Positions 12,100-22,789 of a DNA stretch of 64,000 nt are shown piece after piece. Location: contig CM026429.1 in NCBI GenBank assembly GCA_014871385.1, positions 6,793,080-6,857,079 of the forward strand. Reading direction: 5' to 3'. The notes beneath the pieces were generated by a model. The model was not told the DNA's origin and ran no database searches. It saw nothing but the letters and a program-made list of their open reading frames with translations. The DNA comes from Ceratodon purpureus (Eukaryota > Streptophyta > Bryopsida > Pseudoditrichales > Ditrichaceae). Each line of letters starts with the position of its first letter. Positions within the stretch are counted from its first letter, which is position 1. The translations under genes were made by a program, and so were the position numbers.

Positions 12100-13152
12100 C
12101 CCCTAAAGCATTTGGCCATAAAATCCCAAATTCTGCCTCAATTCTGCCCTGTTTTAGTTCAAGGCAGAATTATGCAATATCAAACATATTTTAAAGAGTC
12201 TAACCATAGGATCTAGTACCTAACTTGTACGTGTATGTGTATACAAAATTTTAGATTGTAACTTGTCGTCGTTTAGAAGATCATAAGGTTTGAACTTGAG
12301 AGATTTTTTTTTTTGGGTATTGCTCGGCAAGGACAGCCACCCTTTGGAGAGTGAAACAGCCAATTTTTTGAGATTGTATGGTTGGAGGCTCTTCATTTTA
12401 AGATTCTAAAGTGAGTTGGGAGTATGCTCAAAAAATTTGAAGACAATACAACACACAAAAGCATTGCAAAACCACATTTCCAGTGATGGGAGTCAAATGA
12501 AATGCATATACACTAGCTCCTTTTCCACACTACAAATGCCTAAGAAGATCATCTGTTTTTTGAAATCCGAACGATGTATACATGCATTTGTATGGAAAAG
12601 AAATTTTAGAGGAAAAAAATCCAAAAAATAAAAAAAAATCCAAAATAATTATGAATTTTACAGCATACACTGTGGTTTAGGAGGAGAAAATGGTGAAGGA
12701 AAAATGGGTGACAAAACTGTTTGAAAGTTTCTATAAAACTTGGAACTTTGACTATATATATCTCAAGATCCGTACGGTCAAACTTTACGAAACTTAGTAC
12801 CTAGACTTGGATGGTTTTGAACAAGATCCTACGGTTGGATTTTTCAAAATCGAGTTTCAAAAAAATTGTGAAACAATTTCAAAAAGGATCATTTGGAAGT
12901 CACAGTAGAGTGTCATAGATTTGGTACACCACTTCAAACCTGCCCGAGTTGCCCTGAATTGAATTTTGATCTTTAAAGACGAATTATTTCTTCACTACGG
13001 GCCCGATGAAAGTAAAATTTGGTCTTGTTAGAAAGATATGACAATTTCCCATGTTGTGCCAAAGTTACAGCCACATCCGGTAAAATTTGACTCATAGGAA
13101 ACCTGACCAGATCCAAAATCATACCAAAACTGTTGAGTTGATGCTTTAGGGG
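12100..13152. mobile_element. TTAA-flanked non-autonomous element A (piggyBac-like termini)
   Basis: The termini are perfect inverted repeats, CCCCTAAAGCAT at 12100 and ATGCTTTAGGGG ending at 13152, each flanked outside by TTAA (12096-12099; 13153-13156). A TTAA target with ends beginning CCC is the signature of piggyBac-superfamily transposons. Because TTAA is palindromic it cannot be proven to be a target duplication rather than part of the inverted repeat. The 1,053-bp interior has no coding capacity, so the element is non-autonomous. The interior shares layout and stretches with element B at 13421-14231. Confidence 0.6.
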
Positions 13153-13420
13153 TTAAGCTTATTTGATATAGTATTAGCTGACAGAGCCCTCATGAGGGTT
13201 TTCAAAACAAGTTGGCCACACAAAAGTTACAAGTTTTTAATGTCAAATTGGACCAAGAATCGAGTAACAACCCATGGTTACCACCTTGAGATATCCAAAT
13301 ATTTGGCTTCAACAAATTTATCATTGTTATACCAAATAACAATGAGATCCTTATGGTTTACAATTTGGTATTAAATATATGGAATCCAGTACTAACAATT
13401 CATGTGCAATCCTTCCTTAA

Positions 13421-14231
13421 CCCCTAAGTTGAGAGGGTATTTTTCATCAAAACTGCTTCAAATCGGCCCTTCTTCAAAGCAAGGTGGATTTTGCAAACTT
13501 GGGGTCTTAATTAGTACATCTAACCCTAAGATCTTGTAGCTAACCCCTATGTCTACATGTCCACCAAATCTCACACATTCATTCCTCACCAATTGCAAGA
13601 TCGTAACGTTTAACGTTAAAAATCAAGTTTTTTTTTCCTGCGCAAAAAGGGGACAGCAGAGTTTTGAAGGCCCAAAAAACCATTTTTTAAAGTAGATATG
13701 GAATGAGGCTCTCCATATTCTTGTTCCTAATTGAGTTAGGTACATGTCCCAAAAATATCATATTCAAAAAAATTGTGGAAGGTTGCCAAAAAAATCATTT
13801 TCGGCAGGGGGTATACTGAAATTCACAAACAAAGGCCGTTTTTTGACAAGAAAAATAGTATATGAAAAAAAATTGGATTAAAATCTGAACGGCAGGAACA
13901 TGCTCTATTGCCTTTTCTATACATAAATCTTAATTTTTGGTGGGATTTCAAAGTTTTGTATTTGGACAGTTTTGGGCAATTTCGGGCAGAATTAGCTGCA
14001 TTCATTGTCATTCTCATTGGCTAACTTACTGCCCTTGGAGGAGCTTTTGCGGTTCAGAGGTGAATAACTTTTCACTCCGACATCGGAATTCAGAATAAAA
14101 AATATCGACACGAAGCTCTCACCAAGTCCTACTTTCATTAAAATTTCCATAAAATCTTAGTCCAAATTGCATTCGCAAGTACATGCCCAAACTCCAAAAA
14201 AGCCCCACTTTGCCAAATTGTCCTTTAGGGG
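13421..14231. mobile_element. TTAA-flanked non-autonomous element B
   Basis: It starts TTAA|CCCCTAAGTT (TTAA at 13417-13420) and ends CCTTTAGGGG|TTAA (TTAA at 14232-14235). The shared inverted terminus is CCCCTAA. The 811-bp interior has no gene. It resembles element A in order of features: a T-run, a 'ggacagc' block, a 'gaggctct' block and a 'gagttgggag/gagttaggta' block. Its right end, inverted, matches the start of the partial element at 27054. It lies only 264 bp from element A. Confidence 0.55.
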
Positions 14232-14235
14232 TTAA

Positions 14236-15197
14236 AGACTACCACGTAAGGTATGCAATGATTAGTTACCTTCGGTTGCCATAAGCCTTGAAAAAGAGCC
14301 TAAGAGTCTTCTCTCATAGTAGAATTATTGAAAAAAAAAATGAACATTTTAATTGACAAATGTGGAGCAAATTAATATTTTAATTCTCAATTAGAATTTA
14401 ATATGTTGATTCATTGTCAAATTTTAGGATTTGAAATTTTTCCTTCAAGTTTTTTACAATGATATTTATTATGATAAATTGCCAAATTTGTTATTTTCAC
14501 ATAAGATTAAAAAATGAGAATTAAATCCATTAAGACTTTCATAGAGATATACATGATCATTCATACAAAATTTCATGTGTTAATTTTACTTTTAATTTTT
14601 TTTTAATACCAACACACCTCATAATGTTTAATTAAGGAACATGGTAGAGAAGCAAGAGAAGCACATATTAGTCAATGATTCTTTTATACATGGATATAAT
14701 TCATTGAAATGTATTTTTCTTTCTTATTCTATGAGATATATTCTCATTAAATGTAAAATATCAAATTTTTAACCCTCCAATTTGAAGCAGTTGAGTGAAT
14801 TCCTTGTGTAGAAGTGACAACAACTTTGGTGAACTTTATGTGGTACATATATATCCTATAGTAATTGTGTTGACAAGAGGAATTGCCATTTTATGAAGCT
14901 ACATTTGCATTCTAGAGCAGAATGGAAATTAAGATGAGACGGAGGTTGTGGAGATAATTGCTACATTGTAAGCTTGTAAAAAAAGTGTTATCATTCTTGT
15001 CCATGCCAAACTTATGCAAATATTGTGTTGTTTGCAAAGAATGGAATATCATCATTTCAATACCAAGATTTCTGTTCTTTATCTTGAAAATGAAAGGACA
15101 ATGAAGTATTGGAGATTGTAAGGTAACTTACAATGATAGATGGATGAATGAAATCTTCTAATCACAGTGGACAGTGTGTAAGCAGAGGATGAAATGA
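14236..15197. other. AT-rich region without genes
   Basis: No gene, tRNA or terminal repeats recognised. The stretch is AT-rich and leads into the minisatellite at 15198. Confidence 0.45.
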
Positions 15198-15370
15198 GTC
15201 AGACAACTCCCAGTTGAGAATGGATGGACCAGAGTCAAACAACTCCAAATTGAGAACATGTGCACTGGAGTTAAACAGCTCTATATTTAGTGCATTGGAG
15301 TCAGACCACTCCAAGATTGAGAATATGTGTACAAGAGTTAGACAACTCAAGATGAGGTACACTAGAATTA
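15198..15370. repeat. Degenerate ~36-bp tandem repeats (about 5 units)
   Basis: Units begin around 15198, 15235, 15271, 15300 and 15337 with variants of gtcagacaactccaa followed by gagaa and a short purine tail. Unit length varies between about 30 and 37 bp, and the identity is imperfect, so the array is old. It forms the left part of the possible LTR below. Confidence 0.75.
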
Positions 15371-15379
15371 GACTATTGA

Positions 15380-15760
15380 TAGTAGTGAATTATCTTTACT
15401 CTAAATATAGGAGTAAAGATCTAGAAGAGTATATGAGTTAAAGGGAAAGAAAGATCTAGAATGATCTATGGATTATCTTTACTCCAGATATAGGAGTAAA
15501 GGAGATAGAATGATCTATGAATAGGCTAGACTCTGGGACATAGTCTGAGATAGACTCTAGTTCCTTTCGGGAAGGAACTAGTATATAAAGGCGCGGGGGT
15601 GAGAAGGTGAGACACTTCTTTGGTGATCACTTCTCTATGGTTGGGTGGTGAGCCTTCAGTCAATATATTTTGATCTTTGTAATTCTAGTGTAGTCTATTG
15701 AGGTTTTTATCTTTCCCTTGTCTTTATTGTCTTTTTTATTTGAGAGTTGGTAGCAAACAT
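15380..15760 (+). other. Possible LTR-like promoter segment
   Basis: Two copies of a self-complementary block, ctttactc...gagtaaag, lie at about 15394-15418 and 15476-15500. A 10-bp-stem hairpin (ctagttcctt/aaggaactag) at 15557-15581 directly precedes a TATA-like box (tatataaag, 15582-15590). Further on, ttggtagca at about 15746 faintly resembles a primer-binding site for initiator tRNA-Met. Together these suggest a decayed or solo LTR, but no matching second LTR or gag-pol sequence is seen. The assignment is tentative. Confidence 0.3.
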
Positions 15761-15909
15761 GTTGGGAGGTTTGTTACAGAGATACATTGTTGTATGTGTT
15801 GTCGGCAAGGCATGAACTCAATAAATTCATGTTTTTTACTTGGAAAAGCAAAAATGGAATACCATGATCCATCAAATGCAATGAAGAGAATTTAATACGG
15901 AATAGCATA

Positions 15910-15977
15910 ATTGTAGTCAATGAACTAATGAGAATTGTAGTCAACGAACTAATGAGAATTGTAGTCAACGAACTAAT
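15910..15977. repeat. 24-bp tandem repeat, nearly 3 copies
   Basis: The unit attgtagtcaa(t/c)gaactaatgaga is repeated about 2.8 times with one base difference between units. It is a simple minisatellite with no gene context. Confidence 0.9.
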
Positions 15978-16651
15978 GCCTGCAACTCAAAGCTACATTT
16001 TTGAATTTGTCACATGGAACACTATTGGATCAAATATATGCATCTACAACCTCTTTGCAAAAAAAATTGTGACAATGCCATACATACTAAATCATTTACT
16101 TGTCTGTCATCCTTTAAAAATATTAGGAATGCTTATTCACAACCTTCACAATGACTTCATAATCGTGTCATAAATGATGATTTTCATAGGTATTAGACTT
16201 ACAAAGAATTTATAAATTGTGAATCTTAAATAGCTATTTTCAACTATGCCTCTTGTAAATGCAGAGTTTAATCAATCCATTCAATTTCAAGGATCTAATG
16301 AAGTGTAGAGATGGCACAAAAATTTTGCACCCTCATGTATCAAGAATTTCATCCTAAAAAACTTGACAACAAATCAATATATAAGTTATGGCTCCTGAAC
16401 AAAATTACTTATTTGTTAAACATTTGTTGATTACCGATAAACTCTTTCTAATTTTTTTTTCAATAATCATACTACCAAGAAAAGACTCTTAGAAGATCTT
16501 TTCCTATGATTTTGGTAAATCAAGATTAGTAGTCTTTGAATACCAAAAGTGATAACGGTGTGGAAAGAGGGACTACATAGGCTTTGTTGATAGCCCACTT
16601 CACAAATTTGGCATTAAATCGTAAACTAGATGATCTCATTGTTAATTAGTA

Positions 16652-17550
16652 CTCCCTCCGTCTCACAAAAAGACCTTGATTTGCGGGGGGAAGCACAATA
16701 AAGTGTACCAAAAAAGTGCTCCGCTCATTGTCAATTTCAGCCCCTATCGCAAAGACATAAGAAAGTGGCATCTCGGTTGTTGGTATGTTGGGAAGAAGTT
16801 TGGGTTTAGAAAATAGACTTGATTCTCTAAAGTGTGGGAAAATATGGTACGAATTCGCATCTTCTACAATGTTGTACGAGAACCTCAAAGTCCGACAAAG
16901 TGAATGCCCACATTTGAAAAAGTGATAAGAACAATGTCGAATGTTGTCGGAAATCACTTTTGACTCCACCGGGATCTCCGTTTGTGAATTGCGGATGTAT
17001 AAATGGCAATGACCACTTGAAATGAAAGTTTGGGTGCACGAGAAGTATTTCAAGGACGTTTTTTAAAACACTGTTTTCCGTGAAACTTTTTGTGAGGCTT
17101 TTTTCACCGAACATTGTTTTTTAAATTGGAAAAAACATCCTCTAAAGACAATAGAGGTCCCTAAGTGAAGAAATTAAAACTTTGAAAAAGTTCATTTTCA
17201 TGATTTAGAATTAGCGGTCAAGTTAAGTTTCAATTGAAGATGTTCTTTTTATGGAGATGCGTGTAAAATATCTTATGACATCTTTAAAAGTGACTAAAAT
17301 GCTCAAAAACTACACCAAAATGCTCAAAATCAGCTTTGAGCTTTCAAAAACAGCACACTTCATATTCACTTCTTAGTCATCACATATTGCACTTTGTGGT
17401 ACACTTTATTGTCCTTCCCCCCTTGCTAATAATATCAAATTCAAGGACAATTCCAAATTTAGAAACAAGTTGGCCAAATTTAGAAACAATGATCTTATTT
17501 CGAGACAGATTTTTTGAGCAAACCAAGGTCTTTTAGTGAGACGGAGGGAA
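16652..17550. mobile_element. Stowaway-like (Tc1/mariner) element, interrupted by a second transposon
   Basis: The left end ctccctccgtctcacaaaaa and the right end ...gtgagacggagggaa (ending 17550) are inverted repeats that begin with the classic Stowaway CTCCCTCCGT motif. They are flanked by TA at 16650-16651 and 17551-17552. Without the inner insertion the element is only about 160 bp, typical of a MITE. Almost all of its interior is the 738-bp element at 16685-17422. Confidence 0.75.
16685..17422. mobile_element. 738-bp non-autonomous element, copy 1 (nested)
   Basis: Inverted termini of about 25 bp start GGGGGGAAGCACAATAAAGT and end in the complement (tggtacactttattgtcc... then a C-run). 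They are flanked by identical 4-bp direct repeats TTGC (16681-16684 and 17423-17426). A second copy of exactly the same length is at 34191-34928. The interior has no transposase; a 135-residue minus-strand frame shows no domain. A 4-bp duplication excludes Stowaway (TA), Harbinger (3 bp), hAT (8 bp) and Mutator (9 bp). Sola or a related superfamily is possible. The nesting shows it inserted after the Stowaway-like element. Confidence 0.8.
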
Positions 17551-17552
17551 TA

Positions 17553-18650
17553 TTACAATCATTGATTTGTTGAAACCAAATACTTGGATATCTTAAGGTG
17601 CTAACCATTGGTGGTTACCCATTTCTTCGTCCGATTCCACTTTGTAAAGTTGTAACATTTGCATCACTAAATCTTATTGGAATACCCTTACAAAGAACAA
17701 AGCATGTTTTGTAAATGCATATTCATTTGAAGGATGATGTATATCATGTACTTTTAGATGTTTTTAATAGATTCAAACTATAATTAATTTCAATGAATTT
17801 GTAATCAATTTTTCAGTATACATTGATTGATTCATTACACATTATGTCAAAGTGAATAGGATGGAAATGAACTTCCAGAAGTAGTGGCCGTAACAACTTT
17901 TTTGAGTTGGAAGAAATTCATGAAGTGTCAGCAGGTTATCACTCATAGCCATTTGAAAGCTCACTATTGCAACACACATTTGATCCGACTCCAAACTGCG
18001 CCGAAGACGAAGCTCGAACCAACAATTTTGCACACATTGAAGTATCAATCTACAGTATTCACTAACCCCTCCCTTTCTGTTTCGATTGATACCTTGAGAT
18101 GGAATTAATTATATTTGTGCTCAACAAAAGAGGATCAAAGTTTGCACAGGTGCAGATTGAGTCTAGAAGTCTGGTGACAAACAGTGGACCGGCAGAAGCT
18201 TGATTGGGTGCAGATTCCAAATTCTGGGAAGAAGATTCGGGAGCTCGAAGTGGGACCGGAGAACATTCGATTTAAATACAGTTCATACCGTACTGTGCCG
18301 TAGAATCTTGATTCTTCCATGATAGGCAATATCCTGATCAGAACAAGTTACAGGACCCACAGGTCAGGAGTTACTCTTTGGGCTTGCGAGCTGGTGGAGC
18401 ATCATCATCCGGTGGTGATGAGGCAATGGTTTTTCTGAATGCACACTGTTCCCTTCGATCGTCCTCCGCCTGGTCATCAAGAACAAAGTTTTCTGGATCA
18501 TGGTGACATGGGCTGTGTTTTGGTGCTGATTGGAACATTCGTGACAAACAGGCTCCGATTCCGAACGCTGGATACTGTCAGAGATGACACTGTTACAGCG
18601 GTATGAAGTAGTGCGATTCTACATGATTGTTCAATTCATTGATTTTGTGC
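17553..18650. other. Intergenic region without supported gene
   Basis: Short overlapping frames on both strands (for example 17884-18108 and 17842-18048) are complementary shadows without domains. Nothing else was recognised. Confidence 0.4.
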
Positions 18651-18658
18651 TACGGACG

Positions 18659-18660
<2 letters not shown>

Positions 18661-18712
<52 letters not shown>

Positions 18713-18842
18713 CTTGAAGCAAAATTCATTGCAAGGAGATAAAATACAAGCCCTCATCGGGGGAAGCCCAGGGCAGGAGAGTTACCAAAAGATTACAAGA
18801 CGGTTAGCAGGGATGGAGTTCCAAGCAACATTCAGACCAGAT
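18661..18842 (-). mobile_element. 5'-truncated LINE with poly(A) tail
   Basis: A 52-base T-run (18661-18712, poly(A) on the minus strand) is followed by about 130 bp resembling the 3' end of plant L1-type LINEs (minus strand: ...cttgtattttatctccttgc...). The piece is bracketed by direct repeats tacggacgggttt at 18651-18663 and 18843-18855. Poly(A), 5' truncation and a 13-bp target duplication show ordinary target-primed reverse transcription. It differs from the intact LINE at 35081-43138, which has no poly(A). Confidence 0.8.
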
Positions 18843-18855
18843 TACGGACGGGTTT

Positions 18856-21036
18856 CACTTTAGCTTCAAGTGGTTATTGCCCTTGCTGACTCGTTTGGAT
18901 ATGTTGGCGATTTAGTTATCAGCGAAAACCGTAACTAGTCAGTTGATGTTGGGAAATCATAAATCTGTAAAGCAGGTAAAGTGAATCCTCTTATAATTAA
19001 AAGCATCATCAAGTGCACTATTTTCACCATGATTTAATTAGATGTCATTTCAGATTATCGACCAGTAAGTTCTGGACAATTTGAAGCAACTGTACTTGAA
19101 CGTTTTTCGCTGTGGTTTCTTGAGAACTTTCTGGTCTCCATCATGATACAGTGATGCTGGGATAATTTGAATATACGGAAATCGAAGAGTCAGCAAATAA
19201 TTTGATTGGGTATTCAGGAGTTCAAAATTGACGGTGACTCTACAACTAGTGCGATGTGCAACACTCGACCTTTCATATTAGTTTTATGTCACTTGTGGGG
19301 ACTAGTGCATTCCCTTTCAGTAACGACCAAAGGGCTCTCGCTCGGGACGCTGCATTTCCAAACCTCGAAGCATACAGTGCAAGGATAATTCTGCTCCAAT
19401 TATGCTGGAATGTCTCCCTCTTATCAAGAACCTGTAGATTGTGGGATGCAGCAACAGTGTTACCTGTCAAACAGTAAAACCTGCTCGTAAGCAGAATCTG
19501 ATTTATTTTTTCAAAACAAATCCACCATGATAGTCCACTCCCCGAGAAAAATATACAAATAAATCCAAACTATACCTCCTCCCGACCCCACACCACCAAG
19601 TTGCAACCACCGAAGCAGGTCAGGTCCCAATTTCCCATCGGAGCAGCGAGAGAAGCAGGAGAAATGGGCTGGAATCCTGGACCTCTCAAATTTACCTCAT
19701 ACCATTTCAGTCGGCCGCAGCATTCAGGAGGTGATTTCTACGCCGAATAGTGCTATTTCTAGAATTCGACAGTTAGAAGGATACAGTAACTTTGCACAGT
19801 ATAACCGCAACATGGGAATCCTCCCAACCGAAATTGTCAAAAGCTAGACCTGGATCCTTCATTTGTGTTAAACAAAAGAGAAAAAAAGGAAAAAGTAGGA
19901 CCTGGATGAATCGGATGATCTCGGAAGGATGGGCCGAGGGCCGAGGGGAAGGAGGGCGGAGCGCAAAAGGCTGGGTCTGCGATACGAGGCGCCGCGGGCA
20001 GCAGAATAAAGAAAGACTTGAGGAGGGGGCCATTGTTCCTTTGTTCCTTGGCATTCTTTGCGAGGCGCTGGAACTGCTTTTCTTTCGCTGGCAAAGGATG
20101 GGCTGCCCGCGGTTCAGCGGCGACGCACTCCACCTGCCCCAGTGGCCGCGGATGTTTAGCAAAGTTTCATCACTTGCATTGCTTCATTGACAAGGTTGCG
20201 ATTCCGTTGAGAGCGGTAGGTGACCATTTCTGCCTTTCTGCTTCAGCATTTCACACTGAACTTACGAGGGTGGTCTAAGTTTGTTATCTTGACTTTATGG
20301 TTCCGCCTGTGGTAACATTTGAGAAAAATTTGACGAACAACTACTTGAACTCCCACTCATTTTCTTTATTAAAATAAAATTGGAACGAAAAATAATTATA
20401 ACTTGACATGCTACCAAATTGTCTACTTTTGATCTAAAATTATACAATTCTCAATAAAACTGAATCTATTTACATGTATGTCAATGTGACAGCTTGAGCA
20501 AACATGATAAATCAGTATTCATTACCGTGATGAGTTATCATATACAATTCAGCCATCACTTACTTTCACACCATCAAAATTACACCACAGCGACATCAAC
20601 TCCAGTCCCGTCTCCAAATCATCCGCAACAAACCAAACTTCACCAAACATCTCCGGAACCCAAATAAAAACAATCCAAGACCCAAATTTGAGAAAAACAA
20701 AAAATAATTACCTCCCAAACTTCCAACAACACAGAGAATCGCCAGATGGCAGAAAGTAACCAGAGCGCAAGGGATCCCGGGCAGAAAATAGGACGTCAAC
20801 GGAGAACGGAAGTCCGGGGTTGGTGGTTCAGAACCTTACCAGAACTCTTATAAGGCCATCCCCTTCGACTTCGTTCCCATGTTTGTCCTCCCGATCGGAA
20901 GATCATTCCGTTTGCTGTGCAGCAGCTGGGACTCGAAGCTCTGCCGCTCCTGGAACAGCATTGTCGACTTGGTCGATAAACAGGAGTAGCTAAGAGTCAT
21001 CGACGAAGTGCAGAGGGGAGTTGGCTGGTAGACAGG
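18856..21036. other. Upstream region of first AMT1 gene, with block duplicated at 25.5-26.0 kb
   Basis: No confident gene. The overlapping 132- and 129-residue frames at 19773-20190 lie on opposite strands and have no domains. A GC-richer block at about 19985-20075 (gaggcgcc...ggcagcag ... ccttg...gcgaggcgc) recurs in decayed form at about 25880-25965. The phrase cagtgttac(c/t)tgtcaaac occurs at 19456 and at 25499. The last 200 bases before 21037 are pyrimidine- and purine-mixed leader, presumably promoter and 5' UTR of the transporter gene. Confidence 0.45.
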
Positions 21037-22789
21037 ATGGGGAGTTGGGGCTGTGCGGATGGTGACCTTCTCACCATCCAGGGCCTCCTGGGGGCGACTG
21101 CCGGGAATGCGACGGGGCTGAGTGAATTTCTCTGCTCCAAGCTCGATGGCGTTTCTGCACAGCTCTTGGCGACCAATTACGCCGTCGACAATACCTATCT
21201 GTTGTTCTCGGCGTACCTGGTGTTTGCGATGCAGCTGGGATTCGCGATGCTGTGTGCCGGGTCGGTGAGGGCGAAGAACACGATGAATATCATGCTTACG
21301 AACGTGCTGGATGCTGCGTGCGGAGGAATCTCGTATTATGTGTTCGGGTATGCATTCGCGTTCGGAGTGGGAGGTTCCACGAACGGGTTCATCGGCCACT
21401 TCAACTGGGGGCTGAGCGGCGTGCCGAACTCGACGTTCGATTACAGCTTCTTCCTGTTTCAGTGGGCTTTTGCGATTGCGGCGGCGGGTATTACGTCTGG
21501 GTCGATTGCGGAGCGGACGCAGTTCGTGGCGTACCTGGTGTACTCGTCGGTGTTGACGGGGTTCGTGTACCCGATCGTGTCGCACTGGTTGTGGTCTTCG
21601 GACGGGTGGTTATCGGCGTCGAAGTCGGTTGGGCCGGGATCGCTGCTGTTCGGGACCGGAGCGATTGACTTCGCGGGAAGCGGTGTGGTGCACATGGTGG
21701 GCGGGATTGCCGGGTTCTGGGGGGCTTTGATCGAGGGGCCTCGCATTGGGCGGTTCGACAAGTCGGGGAATTCAATGATCTTCCGGGGTCACAGCGCGAC
21801 GCTGGTGGTGCTGGGGACGTTCCTGTTGTGGTTCGGATGGTACGGATTCAACCCGGGGAGCTTCGTGAAGATTTTGGTGCCGTATGCCGGGTCGACGTTC
21901 AAGGGTGCGTGGAGCGGAGTGGGAAGGACAGCGGTGACGACGACGTTGGCGGGGTCGACGGCGGCGGTGACGACGCTGTTCGGGAAGAGGCTGTTGGACG
22001 GGCACTGGAACGTGCTGGACGTGTGCAACGGGCTGTTGGGAGGGTTCGCGGCGATCACGGCGTCGTGCGCAGTGGTGTCACCATGGGCAAGTATCATCTG
22101 CGGATTCGGGTCCGCCTGGGTTTTGATCGGCTTGAACAAGCTTGCAGGTATGGATTGTTAACATTTGAAATTTGCTGTCATTAAGTTTTCTGTTGCTCTT
22201 TCTTTATTATCCGTTTACGGAGTTGCATTGGAATAGATACGGGAAGACGATGGGTCGGATTTTCTTCAATCAGTCTTATATTGAAGAGTTTAAATTCATT
22301 CTTTGTTGTAAGGTACGATGATCATCGGTCATTTTTGAGTTAACCCCTTCATTATCTGGTTGTGAATCTGCAGCTCGTTTGCATTTCGACGATCCTCTGG
22401 AAGCTGCGCAGCTCCATGGTGGGTGCGGAGCATGGGGGCTTCTCTTCGTGGGGCTATTTGCTGAGCAGAACTACGTGCAACAGATTTACGGTGGGGATCC
22501 AGGAAGACCCTACGGTTTGTTCATGGGAGGTGGTGGCAAGCTCCTAGCGGCCCAGATCGTCGAGATTCTTGCAATCACCGGGTGGGTGACTGTGACGATG
22601 GGCCCTCTGTTCTTTGCCCTGCACAAGTTCCGTTTGCTGCGTATTACCCCTGAAGACGAGATGGCGGGTATGGACGTTACCCGACATGGAGGCCAGGCCT
22701 ACATTCACGCGGACGGCTCCGAGCACATGATGCACATGAGCACCATAAACGGCGACAAGAAGCACAACAACCAGACCCCTATGGTCTGA
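21037..22789 (+). CDS. AMT1: AMT1-type ammonium transporter, copy A
   Basis: Two exons, 21037-22147 and 22374-22789, with a 226-bp GT-AG intron (phase 1), encode 508 residues, the usual length of plant AMT1. AMT proteins move ammonium across the plasma membrane as trimers with 11 membrane helices per subunit. Visible marks are the AMT signature [13 protein letters not shown]...GPRIGRF, the first pore histidine in that motif (HMVGG), the second in LHGGCGAWG of exon 2, and the cytosolic tail with GMDVTRHGG. The Thr of that tail (about T473) corresponds to the phosphorylated Thr that closes Arabidopsis AMT1;1 trimers (T460). The start MGSWGC is shared with copy B, in the same 'ggtagacagg' leader. 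Exon 1 is almost identical to copy B while the intron is unrelated. Confidence 0.95.

Noticed and set aside
15910..15977. CRISPR-like direct repeats
   Set aside because: The units are contiguous with no spacers, and the genome is a plant nuclear one, so this is a minisatellite.
16646..17053. 135-residue minus-strand frame with Cys/His residues
   Set aside because: It spans the ends of two nested non-autonomous elements, and the sister copy at 34191 does not preserve the frame.
19773..20190. Overlapping 129- and 132-residue frames upstream of AMT1 copy A
   Set aside because: They lie on opposite strands of the same DNA, have no domain, and fall in the duplicated upstream block where the second copy has lost any comparable frame.
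20848..21585. 245-residue minus-strand open frame opposite AMT1 copy A (and 227 residues opposite copy B at 30103-30786)
   Set aside because: They are antisense shadows of GC-rich AMT1 exon 1, rich in R/H/P, and similar to each other only because the sense exons are nearly identical.
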